A stretch of DNA of 34,705 bases, taken from the NCBI GenBank assembly GCA_001899235.1, contig MKVR01000004.1, positions 1-34,705 of the forward strand, written 5' to 3'. Below, one piece after another: positions 1 to 11,200 of the stretch. The stretch's first letter is position 1; the number at the start of each line of letters is the position of its first letter. A model generated the notes under the pieces. That model did not search any database. It was given only the letters and a program-made list of their open reading frames with translations, and was not told where the DNA came from. The stretch comes from Nitrosospira sp. 56-18 (lineage in GTDB: Bacteria > Pseudomonadota > Gammaproteobacteria > Burkholderiales > Nitrosomonadaceae). Both the position numbers and the translations under genes were made by a program.

Positions 1-309
1 GAACTCTATCGCTCGCGCTTTCCACCCCGGACGCAGCCAGAACAGTCCCATGATCCGGCCGCTTCCCCTCTGCACAGTGAACAACTCTTCCCCAGAAGCC
101 ATACCTTCAGGTTCGTGCAGCGTCACCCGTATGCCGCCGCCCTGGCTGCTGGCGTCCTGATTGCGGCAATACCGGGAGGAGCGGTAAAAAAGGCGGTGAA
201 GGGCAGCGCCGTGTTTGCAGCGGGAATGATAGGAAGCCAGGCAAGGACGTTGTTGGTGCGGGAATTGCTGCCATCGATGATCCGCTTGATGCACTCACGG
301 AAGCAATAG
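1..309 (+). CDS. C-terminal part of an unknown protein (5' end outside window)
   Basis: The frame is open from the first base to a TAG stop at 307-309, giving at least 102 residues with no stop codon, so this is probably the 3' end of a gene that begins upstream. The visible part has a polar, proline-rich N-terminal half, then a short hydrophobic Ala/Gly stretch (about residues 43-56) followed by basic residues, another small Ala/Gly-rich patch and a basic tail ending HSRKQ. This could be one membrane-associated helix or hairpin. I do not recognise the family. An internal GTG at 115 could start a 64-residue protein, but no good ribosome binding site precedes it. Function unknown. Confidence 0.45.
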   Translation, partial: ELYRSRFPPRTQPEQSHDPAASPLHSEQLFPRSHTFRFVQRHPYAAALAAGVLIAAIPGGAVKKAVKGSAVFAAGMIGSQARTLLVRELLPSMIRLMHSRKQ

Positions 310-391
310 TTCCGTCCCTGGAAATTCCAGCTACCGTTCCGATAGCCATTCTCTCTTGATGAGCCAGCTATTTTTCAGTAAGGGGAATATC

Positions 392-685
392 GTGAGAATC
401 CCGTCAATATCGCAGGAAAAAGCATTTCAATTATCGATTTCCGCCCTGCTGCTGACCACCTGCGGGACGGTTTTCGGCGAATCCAGGCTGGAAACCAGGG
501 ATAAGGCAGTGACACCCCCAATGGAATTTTACGACACAGACAAAGACGGATATGTCTCTGCGGAAGAAGCGGCGGCGCAACGAATGTCGAGCCGCGTTTT
601 TCAAAGCCTGGATATCAATCATGACGGAAGGCTGAACAAGGATGAGTTCAGCAAGATGCCGCCTCTTGGCATGGAAGAAAGATAA
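392..685 (+). CDS. Small exported EF-hand (calcium-binding-type) protein
   Basis: Two canonical EF-hand loops are visible: DTDKDGYVSAEE and DINHDGRLNKDE, each with Asp/Asn at loop positions 1, 3 and 5, Gly at 6 and Glu at 12. They are preceded by a hydrophobic segment (ISALLLTTCGTVFG) that reads as a signal peptide, so the mature protein of about 70 residues should be periplasmic or secreted. I chose GTG 392 (97 aa) because AAGGGG lies about 7 bases upstream; the in-frame TTG 356 and ATG 359 lack such a site and would lengthen the signal peptide N-region. The Cys in the leader is not in a standard lipobox. Such EF-hand proteins may buffer or sense Ca2+; the partner is unknown. It appears to be a single gene. 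Confidence 0.7.
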   Translation: MRIPSISQEKAFQLSISALLLTTCGTVFGESRLETRDKAVTPPMEFYDTDKDGYVSAEEAAAQRMSSRVFQSLDINHDGRLNKDEFSKMPPLGMEER

Positions 686-731
686 TCCTGCCCCGCACTA
701 CTCTGCACGTTACGGCACCCAGGCGTAATCC

Positions 732-887
732 AGGGAACCGCTGAACAAATCTCTGCTGGCGCGACGGCGGCTTTGTGGGATGGGATGTGCAAAAGAGCGG
801 CGACACGAAGGATTGAGCCGCGTCTTCCGAAGCAAGATGCGGTCCCGCAGCAGAATGCCTGCACCCCAACAATACTGTAGTACGGTC
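732..887 (+). repeat. Diverged partial copy of the 28287-28715 element
   Basis: About 156 bp align with the left part of the element at 28287-28715. Shared landmarks in order are AGGGAA-CGCTGAACAAATCT, GCTGGCGCG, GGGATGGGATG, GTCTTCCGAAG (TCTTCCGAAG here), AGATGCG, GAATGCCTGC / GGATGCCTGC, CCCCAACAA and GTACGGTCGA. An 11-base gap and scattered substitutions separate the two. The right inverted-repeat end is absent, so this copy is truncated or decayed. It fills most of the 272-bp space between the EF-hand gene and aroK; nothing else was recognised there. Confidence 0.8.
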
Positions 888-957
888 GATACGGCTTTCA
901 TCGCTTGGCACCCGGCGGAACTCCGTTCGTCGATGATGGCAATTCCGTTACAATTGC

Positions 958-1584
958 ATGATGGAACCCTTGAACACGCCAGGAGCGTCTAGCTATCCAA
1001 TACATACATTGTCCGGCGAAGTGCGGAGAAACATATTTCTGATAGGAATGATGGGGGCTGGCAAAACCACCATAGGTAAACTGCTGGCCCATTACCTGGA
1101 TAAAACCTTTTTCGACTCGGATCGCGAAATACAGAAAAAAACCGGGGTAAGCATTTCCGTCATCTTTGAAATAGAAGGAGAGGCAGGTTTCCGCAAGCGG
1201 GAAACCGAGGTGCTGTCCGAGCTGGTGAGAGGCGAGAATATCGTGCTTTCAACAGGAGGCGGAGCGGTATTGAGTGCAGCAAACCGGGACCTGCTGGCTC
1301 GGCATGGCACCGTTATTTATTTACGCGCCACCATCGACGATCTGTGGCGACGAACCCGTCAGGACAAAAACAGGCCCCTGCTGCAAACCACGGATCCCAG
1401 AAAACGCCTTGTCGAACTTTATGCCCAACGCGATCCGCTGTATCGGGAAACAGCGCACATCATCGTAGAGAGCGGAAAACGCGGCGCGCGCCACCTGGCT
1501 CAATTATTGGCGCAGCAGATTGCGTGCTCCGCCATCAGGACGGGTCAGGAAGAAGGCAATCCAGACGAGAAAACGGGCGCTTGA
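958..1584 (+). CDS. aroK: Shikimate kinase AroK
   Basis: Catalyses ATP-dependent phosphorylation of shikimate to shikimate-3-phosphate in aromatic amino acid synthesis; cytosolic. The Walker A motif GMMGAGKTT is at about residues 30-38, followed by the shikimate-binding FFDSDREIQ, the STGGGAV motif and the lid region RTRQDKNRPLL. With the ATG at 958 it has 208 residues, longer than the usual ~175, with an extra N-terminal stretch and a polar C-terminal tail. GTG 1021 would give MRRNIFLIGMMGAGKTT, closer to the family N-terminus, so the start is uncertain. A TACAAT hexamer at 949-954 sits too near ATG 958 to act as a -10 for a normal leader. The usual partner aroB does not follow; the gene converges on def with a 28-bp gap. 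Confidence 0.93.
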   Translation: MMEPLNTPGASSYPIHTLSGEVRRNIFLIGMMGAGKTTIGKLLAHYLDKTFFDSDREIQKKTGVSISVIFEIEGEAGFRKRETEVLSELVRGENIVLSTGGGAVLSAANRDLLARHGTVIYLRATIDDLWRRTRQDKNRPLLQTTDPRKRLVELYAQRDPLYRETAHIIVESGKRGARHLAQLLAQQIACSAIRTGQEEGNPDEKTGA

Positions 1585-1612
1585 CGTTATTGCTGACGCA
1601 GATCCAGGCAAT

Positions 1613-2146
1613 CTACTCGTCCATTGGCGCGCCATCCGGGAACAGGACATCGGTAAAGCCGAAGGTGCGAAAGTCGGTCATCCTCATCGGATATAAAATA
1701 CCGAGCAGATGATCGCATTCATGCTGCACCACGCGAGCGTGGAAACCCTCGACGCTGCGATCTATCGTTTCCCCATGCTGGTCCTTGCCGGTATATCGAA
1801 CTCTGCTGTAACGCGGCACCACGCCTCGCAACCCCGGAACACTGAGGCAACCTTCCCATCCCGATTCCATTTCCTGCGTCAGCGGCGTAATCACAGGATT
1901 TACCAGGACGGTATAGGGTACCTCTTCGGCATCCGGATAACGCGGATTGCGTTTCACGCCGAATATGACGACTTGAAGGCTGACGCCGATCTGGGGAGCA
2001 GCGAGTCCAGCGCCATCCAGGGCTGCCATCGTATCATGCATGTCCTGCACCAGCGCCTTCAGCTCCGACGTGCCAAATTCCGCCACCTCTCGAGACACGT
2101 CCAGCAGCCGGGAATCACCCATCCTCAACACGGGCTTAATCGACAT
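1613..2146 (-). CDS. def: Peptide deformylase
   Basis: Removes the N-formyl group from nascent proteins; metalloenzyme acting at the ribosome exit. The 177-residue protein shows all three family motifs: [10 protein letters not shown] (about 45-54), EGCLSVPG (98-105) and HECDHLLG (142-149). Metal ligands are expected to be C100, H142 and H146, with E143 as catalytic acid. The start MSIKPV overlaps the last codons of mtnP by 11 bases (the mtnP TAA lies inside the def start region), which indicates translational coupling. The frequent partner fmt (Met-tRNA formyltransferase) is not adjacent; here def is the last gene of a purine-salvage string. The genome may carry another def beside fmt. Confidence 0.93.
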   Translation of the reverse strand: MSIKPVLRMGDSRLLDVSREVAEFGTSELKALVQDMHDTMAALDGAGLAAPQIGVSLQVVIFGVKRNPRYPDAEEVPYTVLVNPVITPLTQEMESGWEGCLSVPGLRGVVPRYSRVRYTGKDQHGETIDRSVEGFHARVVQHECDHLLGILYPMRMTDFRTFGFTDVLFPDGAPMDE

Positions 2147-2882
2147 CCAGCTCCACCGCATACTCGAGGATATTTCTCACTTCAACCATCGCCTTCTCCA
2201 GAACCGCGTGCGCGGCCTCCAACCGGATCTCACGAACACTCGTTTTTCTACCGGCGGCATAGTTAGCCACCACTGCAATCGTCGCGTAGCACAAGCCCAG
2301 TTCCCTGGCAAGCGCTGCTTCCGGCATGCCCGTCATGCCTACCATGTCGACACCGTCGCGCTCGAACCGATTGATTTCAGCAGCCGTCTCCAGGCGCGGA
2401 CCCTGGGTAGCGCCGTAAACACCGCCATCGATCACTTTTTTACCGGCATGTCTTGCCGCATCCAGCAAGCGACTGCGCGTCAGCGGACAATATGGCTCGG
2501 TAAAATCTATGTGGGTGATCGGTTTTTCTATGCCTTCGTAATAAGTATACTTGCGGCCGTGAGTGTAATCAATTATCTGGTCTGGAATGGCTATTGCACC
2601 GGGAACCAGATCATCGCGTATTCCCCCGACCGAAGCCACGGAAATGACACGCGTCAGATCGAGCGATTGCAATGCCCATAAATTCGCCCTGTAGTTTACC
2701 GCGTGGGGCGGAATAATGTGGCCATAGCCGTGACGAGCCAGAAACACAACCTGGTTGTTCTTGATTCTGCCGAAGGTCAGCGGCCCGGAAGGTTCTCCAT
2801 AAGGCGTTCTCATGACTTTTCGATGCGATATTTCAAGGCAGGGTAGCTGAGCCATGCCCGTGCCGCCAATGATTGCAAGCAT
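2136..2882 (-). CDS. mtnP: S-methyl-5'-thioinosine (or methylthioadenosine) phosphorylase
   Basis: A 248-residue member of the PNP/MTAP family, starting [10 protein letters not shown] as the family does. Visible motifs are the phosphate-binding [22 protein letters not shown] (about 50-67), [17 protein letters not shown] and [13 protein letters not shown] (182-194). The base-recognition loop reads VVANYAAG (204-211), with Asn207 where adenine-specific MTAPs carry Asp. In this family an Asn here favours 6-oxopurines, so methylthioinosine is the likely substrate, giving hypoxanthine and methylthioribose-1-phosphate. The downstream location of def (overlapping) and upstream hpt (75 bp away) supports purine salvage. 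The specificity is inferred; the family assignment is firm. Confidence 0.88.
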   Translation of the reverse strand: MLAIIGGTGMAQLPCLEISHRKVMRTPYGEPSGPLTFGRIKNNQVVFLARHGYGHIIPPHAVNYRANLWALQSLDLTRVISVASVGGIRDDLVPGAIAIPDQIIDYTHGRKYTYYEGIEKPITHIDFTEPYCPLTRSRLLDAARHAGKKVIDGGVYGATQGPRLETAAEINRFERDGVDMVGMTGMPEAALARELGLCYATIAVVANYAAGRKTSVREIRLEAAHAVLEKAMVEVRNILEYAVELDVD

Positions 2883-2957
2883 ATTCAGGAAAACTGGTGG
2901 AAAATTGAGAAAATAAACGCTAAAAGCAGTCCAGCGTGAATCTCTTGGGCCTCGGGG

Positions 2958-3506
2958 CTATCCATCCCTCAACGCATATATCGCCGGCAAATTCCGCCAG
3001 GCGCCGTAGACATCCATGCCGAAGCCAAACGCATAGCGGTTCGGCAGCGTCAGCCCGACGAAATCGGCACGGATTGGCTTTTGATGGCCGATATCCTTTT
3101 CGGCGAGAACCGCGCTGTAAAACGCTGCCGCCCCTTGCCGCATGATGCGCTCGCGTATCGCAGCCAGGGTGATCCCTTCATCCAGGATGTCGTCGAGCAC
3201 CAGCACCACCCTGTCTTGCACACTGTCCGGCGGCGCAATTTTCCAGTTGATTCCACCCCCCCGGATCTTGTTATCGTAGCGGCTGACATGGAGATAGTCG
3301 AAACTGAGCGGAAATGCCAGCAACGGCAGCAATTGACCGGTAAATACGACCGCTCCTCCCATCACGGTCAATATCAGTGGATATTGACCGGATAGCGCCG
3401 CCGTGATGTCCTCGGCCATCCGCTTTACCGACTGCGCCACTGCTGACGCGGAAAATAGCTGGTCTGCCTCATCGAGAATTTTTTTGGCGTTACTGGATGT
3501 AATCAT
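2958..3506 (-). CDS. hpt: Hypoxanthine-guanine phosphoribosyltransferase-type enzyme
   Basis: Transfers phosphoribose from PRPP to a 6-oxopurine (hypoxanthine or guanine), forming IMP or GMP. The 182-residue protein carries the PRPP-binding motif VVLVLDDILDEGITL (about 100-114), the VMGGAVVFTG loop (48-57), and a C-terminal DFVGLTLPNRYAFGFGMD segment characteristic of HGPRTs. I use ATG 3506 (MITSSNAKKILDEADQLF); the upstream extension to 3686 is not family-like and runs into a repeat. It is followed by mtnP, whose probable product hypoxanthine is this enzyme's substrate. No strong ribosome binding site is visible. Confidence 0.9.
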   Translation of the reverse strand: MITSSNAKKILDEADQLFSASAVAQSVKRMAEDITAALSGQYPLILTVMGGAVVFTGQLLPLLAFPLSFDYLHVSRYDNKIRGGGINWKIAPPDSVQDRVVLVLDDILDEGITLAAIRERIMRQGAAAFYSAVLAEKDIGHQKPIRADFVGLTLPNRYAFGFGMDVYGAWRNLPAIYALRDG

Positions 3507-3566
3507 CAGGGCATGGTCTCTGGTGAACACTCGGCATACTATCAGCGCGGCACTTGCGAACCTTTC

Positions 3567-3806
3567 AACCTGAATCCGGTAGTTGGACAGGGTGGAGCAT
3601 GTGGTTTCTGGAGTGCAGGGCAAGATGCTGCGGCGCGGAATGGCCAATTCCATTCCAGGGAGTTGCAACGCTGCCATGTGCCGCAAAAATAGCGCAATCC
3701 GCCCTGAAGCGAACTCGCCATGCAGGTGAACGCCAAGTATCGCGGAAAATCTTTGTGGATCATTGCTCTAAACTGGAAATGAGCTGTCAACTGCCGGATT
3801 TAGGTT
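3567..3806. repeat. 240-bp insert bounded by inverted repeats, between galU and hpt
   Basis: The left arm 3567-3590 begins AACCTGAATCCGGTAGTTGG; the right arm 3784-3806 is its near reverse complement (CAACTGCCGGATTTAGGTT plus CTGT). About 20 of 24 positions match with one gap. The interior has no convincing coding sequence and no similarity I could see to the other repeats. A third copy of the arm core (CAACTGCCGGATTCAGGTT) stands at 33116-33135. The insert fills most of the 308-bp space between hpt and galU. It could be a small non-autonomous mobile element or a paired regulatory structure. Confidence 0.55.
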
Positions 3807-3814
3807 CAATACCA

Positions 3815-4699
3815 TCAGTGGCCGGAACTACGCCAGCCTCGTGCCTTGAGGTATTGCGCGAATTCCCTGCCCACCTCGGGATGTCCGAGTCCCAGCTCGA
3901 TCATGGCCTTGAGATAGCCTATCTTGGTCCCGCAGTCGTAGCGGATACCCGCAAATTCATACGCCAGGGCCCGCTCTTCCTGCAACAGGGATGCGATGCC
4001 GTCGGTGAGTTGAATCTCTCCACCCGAGCCGGGTTGGACTTGTTCCAGATGTTCAAAAATTTTGGGAGTCAAAACGTAGCGCCCCACCACGCCCAGTGTC
4101 GAGGGCGCATCTTCAGGCCGGGGTTTTTCCACGATACCTGTCATGGGATGGAGGCCATTCATTCCCGGCCCGCACTTGACAATGCCGTAATTGACGGTAT
4201 CTTTCGGCTGCACGTTCTGTACTGCCAGAATGGAACAGCCATTCTGCTCATATACGTGGCAGAGCTGCCGCATGATCGGCTCCGGTCCCAGCAACAGATC
4301 GTCCGCAAGCAGTACCGCAAATGGCTCATTACCGACTGCGGGACGCGCGCATAAAACCGCATGCCCCAGCCCCAAAGCTTTGGACTGTCGGATATAAATG
4401 CAGTGCGTCTTTTTCGGGAGCATGTTTCGCAGCATTTCCAGGGTATCGCCCCTTCCCCTGGCTTCCAGCTCCACTTCCATTTCGTAAGCTTTATCGAAAT
4501 GATCCTCGATGGCCCGCTTATTGCGTCCCGTGATGAAAATCATTTCGGTAATCCCGGCGGCGATGGCTTCTTCCACCGCGTATTGAATCAGGGGCTTGTC
4601 CACTATCGGCATCATTTCCTTTGGACTTGCCTTGGTCGCCGGCAAAAAACGGGTTCCCATGCCTGCCACCGGAAAAACGGCTTTAGTAATTTTTGGCAT
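3815..4699 (-). CDS. galU: UTP-glucose-1-phosphate uridylyltransferase GalU
   Basis: Makes UDP-glucose from UTP and glucose-1-phosphate for polysaccharide and envelope synthesis; cytosolic. The 294-residue protein has the nucleotidyltransferase signature [19 protein letters not shown] (13-31), the sugar-nucleotide region [22 protein letters not shown], the GIVEKP segment and [12 protein letters not shown] near the C-terminus. Length and motif order match bacterial GalU throughout. It sits 182 bp downstream of ligA and upstream of the 240-bp insert and hpt, all on the minus strand. The 182-bp spacer shows no gene. Confidence 0.96.
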   Translation of the reverse strand: MPKITKAVFPVAGMGTRFLPATKASPKEMMPIVDKPLIQYAVEEAIAAGITEMIFITGRNKRAIEDHFDKAYEMEVELEARGRGDTLEMLRNMLPKKTHCIYIRQSKALGLGHAVLCARPAVGNEPFAVLLADDLLLGPEPIMRQLCHVYEQNGCSILAVQNVQPKDTVNYGIVKCGPGMNGLHPMTGIVEKPRPEDAPSTLGVVGRYVLTPKIFEHLEQVQPGSGGEIQLTDGIASLLQEERALAYEFAGIRYDCGTKIGYLKAMIELGLGHPEVGREFAQYLKARGWRSSGH

Positions 4700-4881
4700 A
4701 AACTGTCCGGCAAAAACTCGGGGTTTCGGTAAGATGCCGGGCGAATTCCCCGGGCTCCAGGAAACTTCGGAACAAATCTTCGCCGCGTGTATTGCTGGTA
4801 AAATCGGGATGATCGGTCATTCTGCCGCCGCCTTTTGCGCACGCCGTCCTGCCAGACTGCCATCGCGCCAAGGCAGCTTGG

Positions 4882-6954
<2,073 letters not shown>

Positions 6955-8280
6955 TCACGCAAACAATCTCAAGGCGGTCTCGCTGCCCGCGGGGATGCCG
7001 CGTGCCGTCATCATGGTCTGGATCGCACTCAGCTGCTGCCTGATTTTTGCAATGCCACTATCGTTCAACTGGAAGCCATTGTCGTCCACCAACACTCCCC
7101 CGAGGTCATCGGCGAAAGTATTGGCGAGATGAACCATCTGGGCGAAAACAGCTTCGCCATTTGCCACCTTCGGCACATCGAGAAGAAAAGTGACGCCCCG
7201 GGTGGTTAGCGTCCGGATACTGGCAGGAAGAAAAACGGAAGACTCAAAATTACCAAGTGAAAACAGAGGCAAGCCACTTTCATCATAATAATCGAAGACA
7301 CCTTCTGTTCCCAGTTTCAACCCTGCCGCCTCAGCCAGCATGCGGATTTTCGTGCCCGTAAATACCGCCGCGTCCCTGCTGATAATATTGATGCCGATCA
7401 TGACATCGACCTCGGTGCAGAACTCATCGAGCGATACGGCTTGAATATAGGCTTCGTGAATGTCGGGGCAGGCGGCGGATGCATTGATGCGTTGCGCAAA
7501 GGATTCCGCCATGTCCCGGAACTCGGAAAGGCTGACCTCGCTAATCGGACCGGTACGGTCCACGAGCTTCAGGCGGCCTTTCAGGCTGTGATAGCCTTTG
7601 CTCTCCCTTGCGTTGCTCTCCGCCGTGATTTCTTCCCAGCCAGCATCCGCCTCCCTTTGCCCCAGCCATCGCAAGGGCCTGCCAAAATCCATTTTTCGCT
7701 GAAGCAACTCCGCGAGACTATGCCCGGAAATCGGCTGGTCGCCATTTATGCTGACAACATAATCCACGATCTCGGCATTTTTGTTTTCCTGGAACTTTAG
7801 AGGCGCCGGTGCAACTGGTGCAACTGGTGCCGCTGGTGCAGCCCGCGCAGTTGGTGCAACTCGTGCAGTTGGTGCAGCCCGCGCAGTTGATGCAGCACGC
7901 GCAGTTGGTGCAGCACGCGCAGTTGATGCAGCACGCGCAACCGTTGCTGCTGGTGCAACTGGTGCCGCCGCCGGCATTGGGGAAGCCTTGGAATCAGGCG
8001 GAGAAACCTCGACCGCGTCCGGTGGAACCAGGGGCGGCGGTTCCGGTGGCACGGCATCCGGCATGGCCGGATCCTGCAGGATCTCCTTGCCCAGTTGCGG
8101 TTCGATCCGCCCATTGTCGTCGGCGGTGGCGCCGGTTTTCAGCAGCACATCTTCATGTCGGGAGCCAAACGCCTGCTCCGCGCCCCGCCGATAGCGCCGC
8201 TGCTGCATCCAGTTGAATAATACGACTCCCATCACTACTATGAAACCAATAGCGATCAGGCTGATCTGCAATTCACTCAT
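6955..8280 (-). CDS. zipA: Cell division protein ZipA homologue
   Basis: Membrane-anchored FtsZ-binding divisome protein. The chosen start MSELQISLIAIGFIVV gives 441 residues: one N-terminal transmembrane helix (about 4-22), a basic RRYRRG stop-transfer stretch, a Pro/Ala-rich linker, then a C-terminal ZipA-type domain (DAAVFTGTKIRMLAEAAGL ... GVTFLLDVPKV ... ADDLGGVLVDDNG). The frame is open to 8361, but that extension overlaps smc and lacks family features. The linker holds an in-frame tandem repeat (7841-7948) encoding units like ARAAPT and ARAAST. The start lies 13 bp after smc, and the stop abuts ligA; this order is familiar in betaproteobacteria. Confidence 0.92.
   Translation of the reverse strand: MSELQISLIAIGFIVVMGVVLFNWMQQRRYRRGAEQAFGSRHEDVLLKTGATADDNGRIEPQLGKEILQDPAMPDAVPPEPPPLVPPDAVEVSPPDSKASPMPAAAPVAPAATVARAASTARAAPTARAASTARAAPTARVAPTARAAPAAPVAPVAPAPLKFQENKNAEIVDYVVSINGDQPISGHSLAELLQRKMDFGRPLRWLGQREADAGWEEITAESNARESKGYHSLKGRLKLVDRTGPISEVSLSEFRDMAESFAQRINASAACPDIHEAYIQAVSLDEFCTEVDVMIGINIISRDAAVFTGTKIRMLAEAAGLKLGTEGVFDYYDESGLPLFSLGNFESSVFLPASIRTLTTRGVTFLLDVPKVANGEAVFAQMVHLANTFADDLGGVLVDDNGFQLNDSGIAKIRQQLSAIQTMMTARGIPAGSETALRLFA
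7841..7948 (-). repeat. 18-bp in-frame tandem repeat in the zipA linker
   Basis: Six consecutive 18-bp units (plus-strand consensus GCACGCGCAGTTGRTGCA) run from 7841 to 7948, preceded at about 7807-7840 by shorter 9-bp variants. Because 18 is a multiple of three, unit gain or loss would only change the length of the Ala/Arg-rich ZipA linker (ARAAPT/ARAAST units). The last unit is degenerate. Confidence 0.9.
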
Positions 8281-8293
8281 ATTCGCAAGTTGA

Positions 8294-11200
8294 TCAGAAT
8301 TCCAGGGCCACATGCGGTTTGATTGCTTCCTCGATTTCCACCGCAACCACTCTTGAGACACCTTTTTCCTGCATGGTTATCCCTACCAGTTGCTGCGCCA
8401 TTTCCATGGTGATCTTATTATGCGTGATGAACACGAATTGGGTGTAGCGCGACATTTTTCGAACGAGGTTACAAAAACGCTCGGTGTTGCTGTCATCCAG
8501 GGGCGCATCGACCTCATCCAGCAGGCAAAAAGGCGCCGGATTGAGCCGGAATAGCGAGAACACGAGCGCAAGCGCGGTAAGCGCCTTCTCGCCTCCCGAG
8601 AGCAGATGAATGGAACTGTTCTTTTTGCCCGGCGGCTGCGCCACTATTTGCACGCCTGAATCGAGAATTTCCTCGCCATTCAAAACCAGCTTCGCCTCGC
8701 CGCCGCCGAATATCGTGGGAAATAATTCGCCCAGATGATCGTTTACCTGGTGAACCGTCGCCAGGAGACGCTCCCTGGTTTCGGAATCTATTCTCCGGAT
8801 TGCGCTTTTCAGCGTTTCCGATGCCTCATTCAAATCCTGTACCTGCGAATCCAGATAGCTCTTGCGTGTCTGGCATGCTTGCAACTGCTCCAGCGCACCC
8901 AGGTTGACGGCACCCAGACCTGCTATTTCAAGGTTGAGCCGGTTGATCTCAGCCTGGAGGGCGGAAGGACGCGTCTTTCCCAGGGCCGGCAGCAATTCCT
9001 CCTCATTGGCTCCCGATTCCCTTAACTGTTCGCCAAATTGATTTTCGGTAATTCGTGCTTCCTGCTGCTTGAGGCGCACGCTGTTGATGGCCTCGCGCAA
9101 GGGATGACATTTTTGCTCCGAAGCCATGCGCTCCTGCTCGATTTCACGCAATTCATTTCCCAGGGTTTCCTGGGCATTGCGCAACTCTCCGAGCCGTCCC
9201 TCCCGCTGCTCGCGATGCGCCAGCCATTCCTTCAACATCTCATTCAACCGGGTATCGTCAAAGGCCTCCTGTTCGGTTTGCAGCCGCTCCAGATAGGCCT
9301 GGAGCGCCACCCGATTCTCGTCAATGCCGCGAGCGGTATTTTCCAGTTCGGCGATATTATTCTGGCAAGTCTTTTCGTGGAACACCGCCTCCTGCATTTC
9401 CTTCCTTGAACTCTCGACAAGTTGACGTTGTTCTCGAAGGAGTTGTTCCGCAGCCTCAGCTTCGCATGTATCTTTTCGCAGTTGCTCCCGCAGCCGCTGG
9501 ATTTGATGCCGATGTTCCGCCAGTTTTGTTTCGCTGTGGCCTTTACGCAAAACCTCTGTCTCTGCCTGCTGCCCGATTTCCGCCAACTCGGCATCGATCT
9601 GCCTGCGGCGCTGGCCAGTGCGTTCATTCAACTGGGTGAGCTTCAGTATCTGCATCTGGACGTCATGCTGCAAAGGCAGAAGCGCGTCCACATCGTGGCG
9701 CAGCCGAGATATGAGCGATTCCAGTTCCCGACAATCTTCTTCCGCAGCCTCCAGAGAGGATTTTTCGTTTATCAGACGATCTCCAAGTGGACGCATCTCT
9801 GTCTCGGCCTGGGTTATTTCGCGCTGCCGCGCCAACACGCCGTGCAACTGCGAATCAGGTGCGTAATAGGTAAGACTATGCCGCGTGACAATGTGTCCAT
9901 GCCGCGTTACCAGCATTTCTCCCAAGGCAAGCGAGACTCGTTGCGCCAACGCTTCCGGGATATCATCAGCCATGAAAACGCCGTTCAGCCATTCGTGCAG
10001 CACCGGTTTTATTGCGTGACTGTTGCAGGCCACGTAGTGCCGCAATGACATCTTTTCCCCTGCCTTTACTTCCCCCGCTTCTCCTGCTTCTCCGTCTTGC
10101 GCTCTTTCCGCCGCAAGGCTTGCCACAGAACCCAGCGACTCGAAAAGCGTCCACTTGCCAGGAGGCGGGTCGGTCAACCAGCGACCTGCAGCCTCCAACT
10201 GATCAAGTTGCGTGCCGTTCAGCCGCTCGCGCAACACCGCCTCCAGCGCATCTTCCCATCCGTCGGCGATCTGCAGACTCTGCCATAAGCGTGGCAAGCC
10301 ATGCAATTGGTGCCTGCCAAGCCAGTCACTGAGCCCCTCGCTGCCTTCCAGGCGGGACTGCAAGCGCTGCAATGCATTTACCCGAGCCTCTGCCTGAACG
10401 ATACGCTGCTCCGTTGCTTGCACGTCGCGGACATGCTCATACCGGACTTCTTCGGCATCCCGCAACCGGTTCTCCGTATGCGCAAGTATCCGGCGTTTCT
10501 GCTCCAGGTCAACCGCGGCGCCTTCCGCTTGCCCCTGCAGGCGCGCCAGCGCCTCGGTTTCAGGCTGCGCCAGCGCTTCTCGCTCGCGCAGCAGGCGCGT
10601 GCGCCGCACCTCGAGATACCGAAAGTTTTTTTCGGCATGATCGCGATGACTTTCTTCCAGCTTCCCGGCCTGTTCGACGAGCAACAGATCATGCTGGGCT
10701 TCAATTACCCTGCCATGATGCAAACGGGCCGCGGCATCCGCCACGGGCAGTTTCTCATTTTCCATCGCGGCCTTTCGGGCGCAGGTTTCGCGCATCTCGC
10801 TTGCGAGCCGAAGTTCCGCGGTCTTCCGGTGCAAGCCGTCGATCGTGTCGGCCGCCTGTTTTTCGTGCTGCTCAAGCCGGGTTTTTGCTTCGCCGATTTG
10901 CTGTACCACGCGTTCCCGATTATCGCGCAGATGCCGTATTTGCTGCTCCACCTGAGCTACCTGCGCATTTGCAGCGTAAAGTTCTCCTTGTGCCTGATGC
11001 ACGGTATCGCTGGTGGCATAGTGCCGGGCGCGCTTCTCTTCGAGATGTTTTTCAGTTCGGCGAAGAGTTGCAATTTCAAGCTCCAGACTTGCCTGGACCG
11101 ACTGGAGCTCTTCTTCTGCAAGAATGCGGCGCGCGACGGCCTCCTGTTTACGCGCACACCATAAAAGGTTTTGCGCGGTCCGCAATTTCACCTTCGCCTC

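Noticed and set aside
7841-7948. CRISPR-like repeat array
   Set aside because: The units are 18 bp with no spacers and lie in the zipA reading frame.
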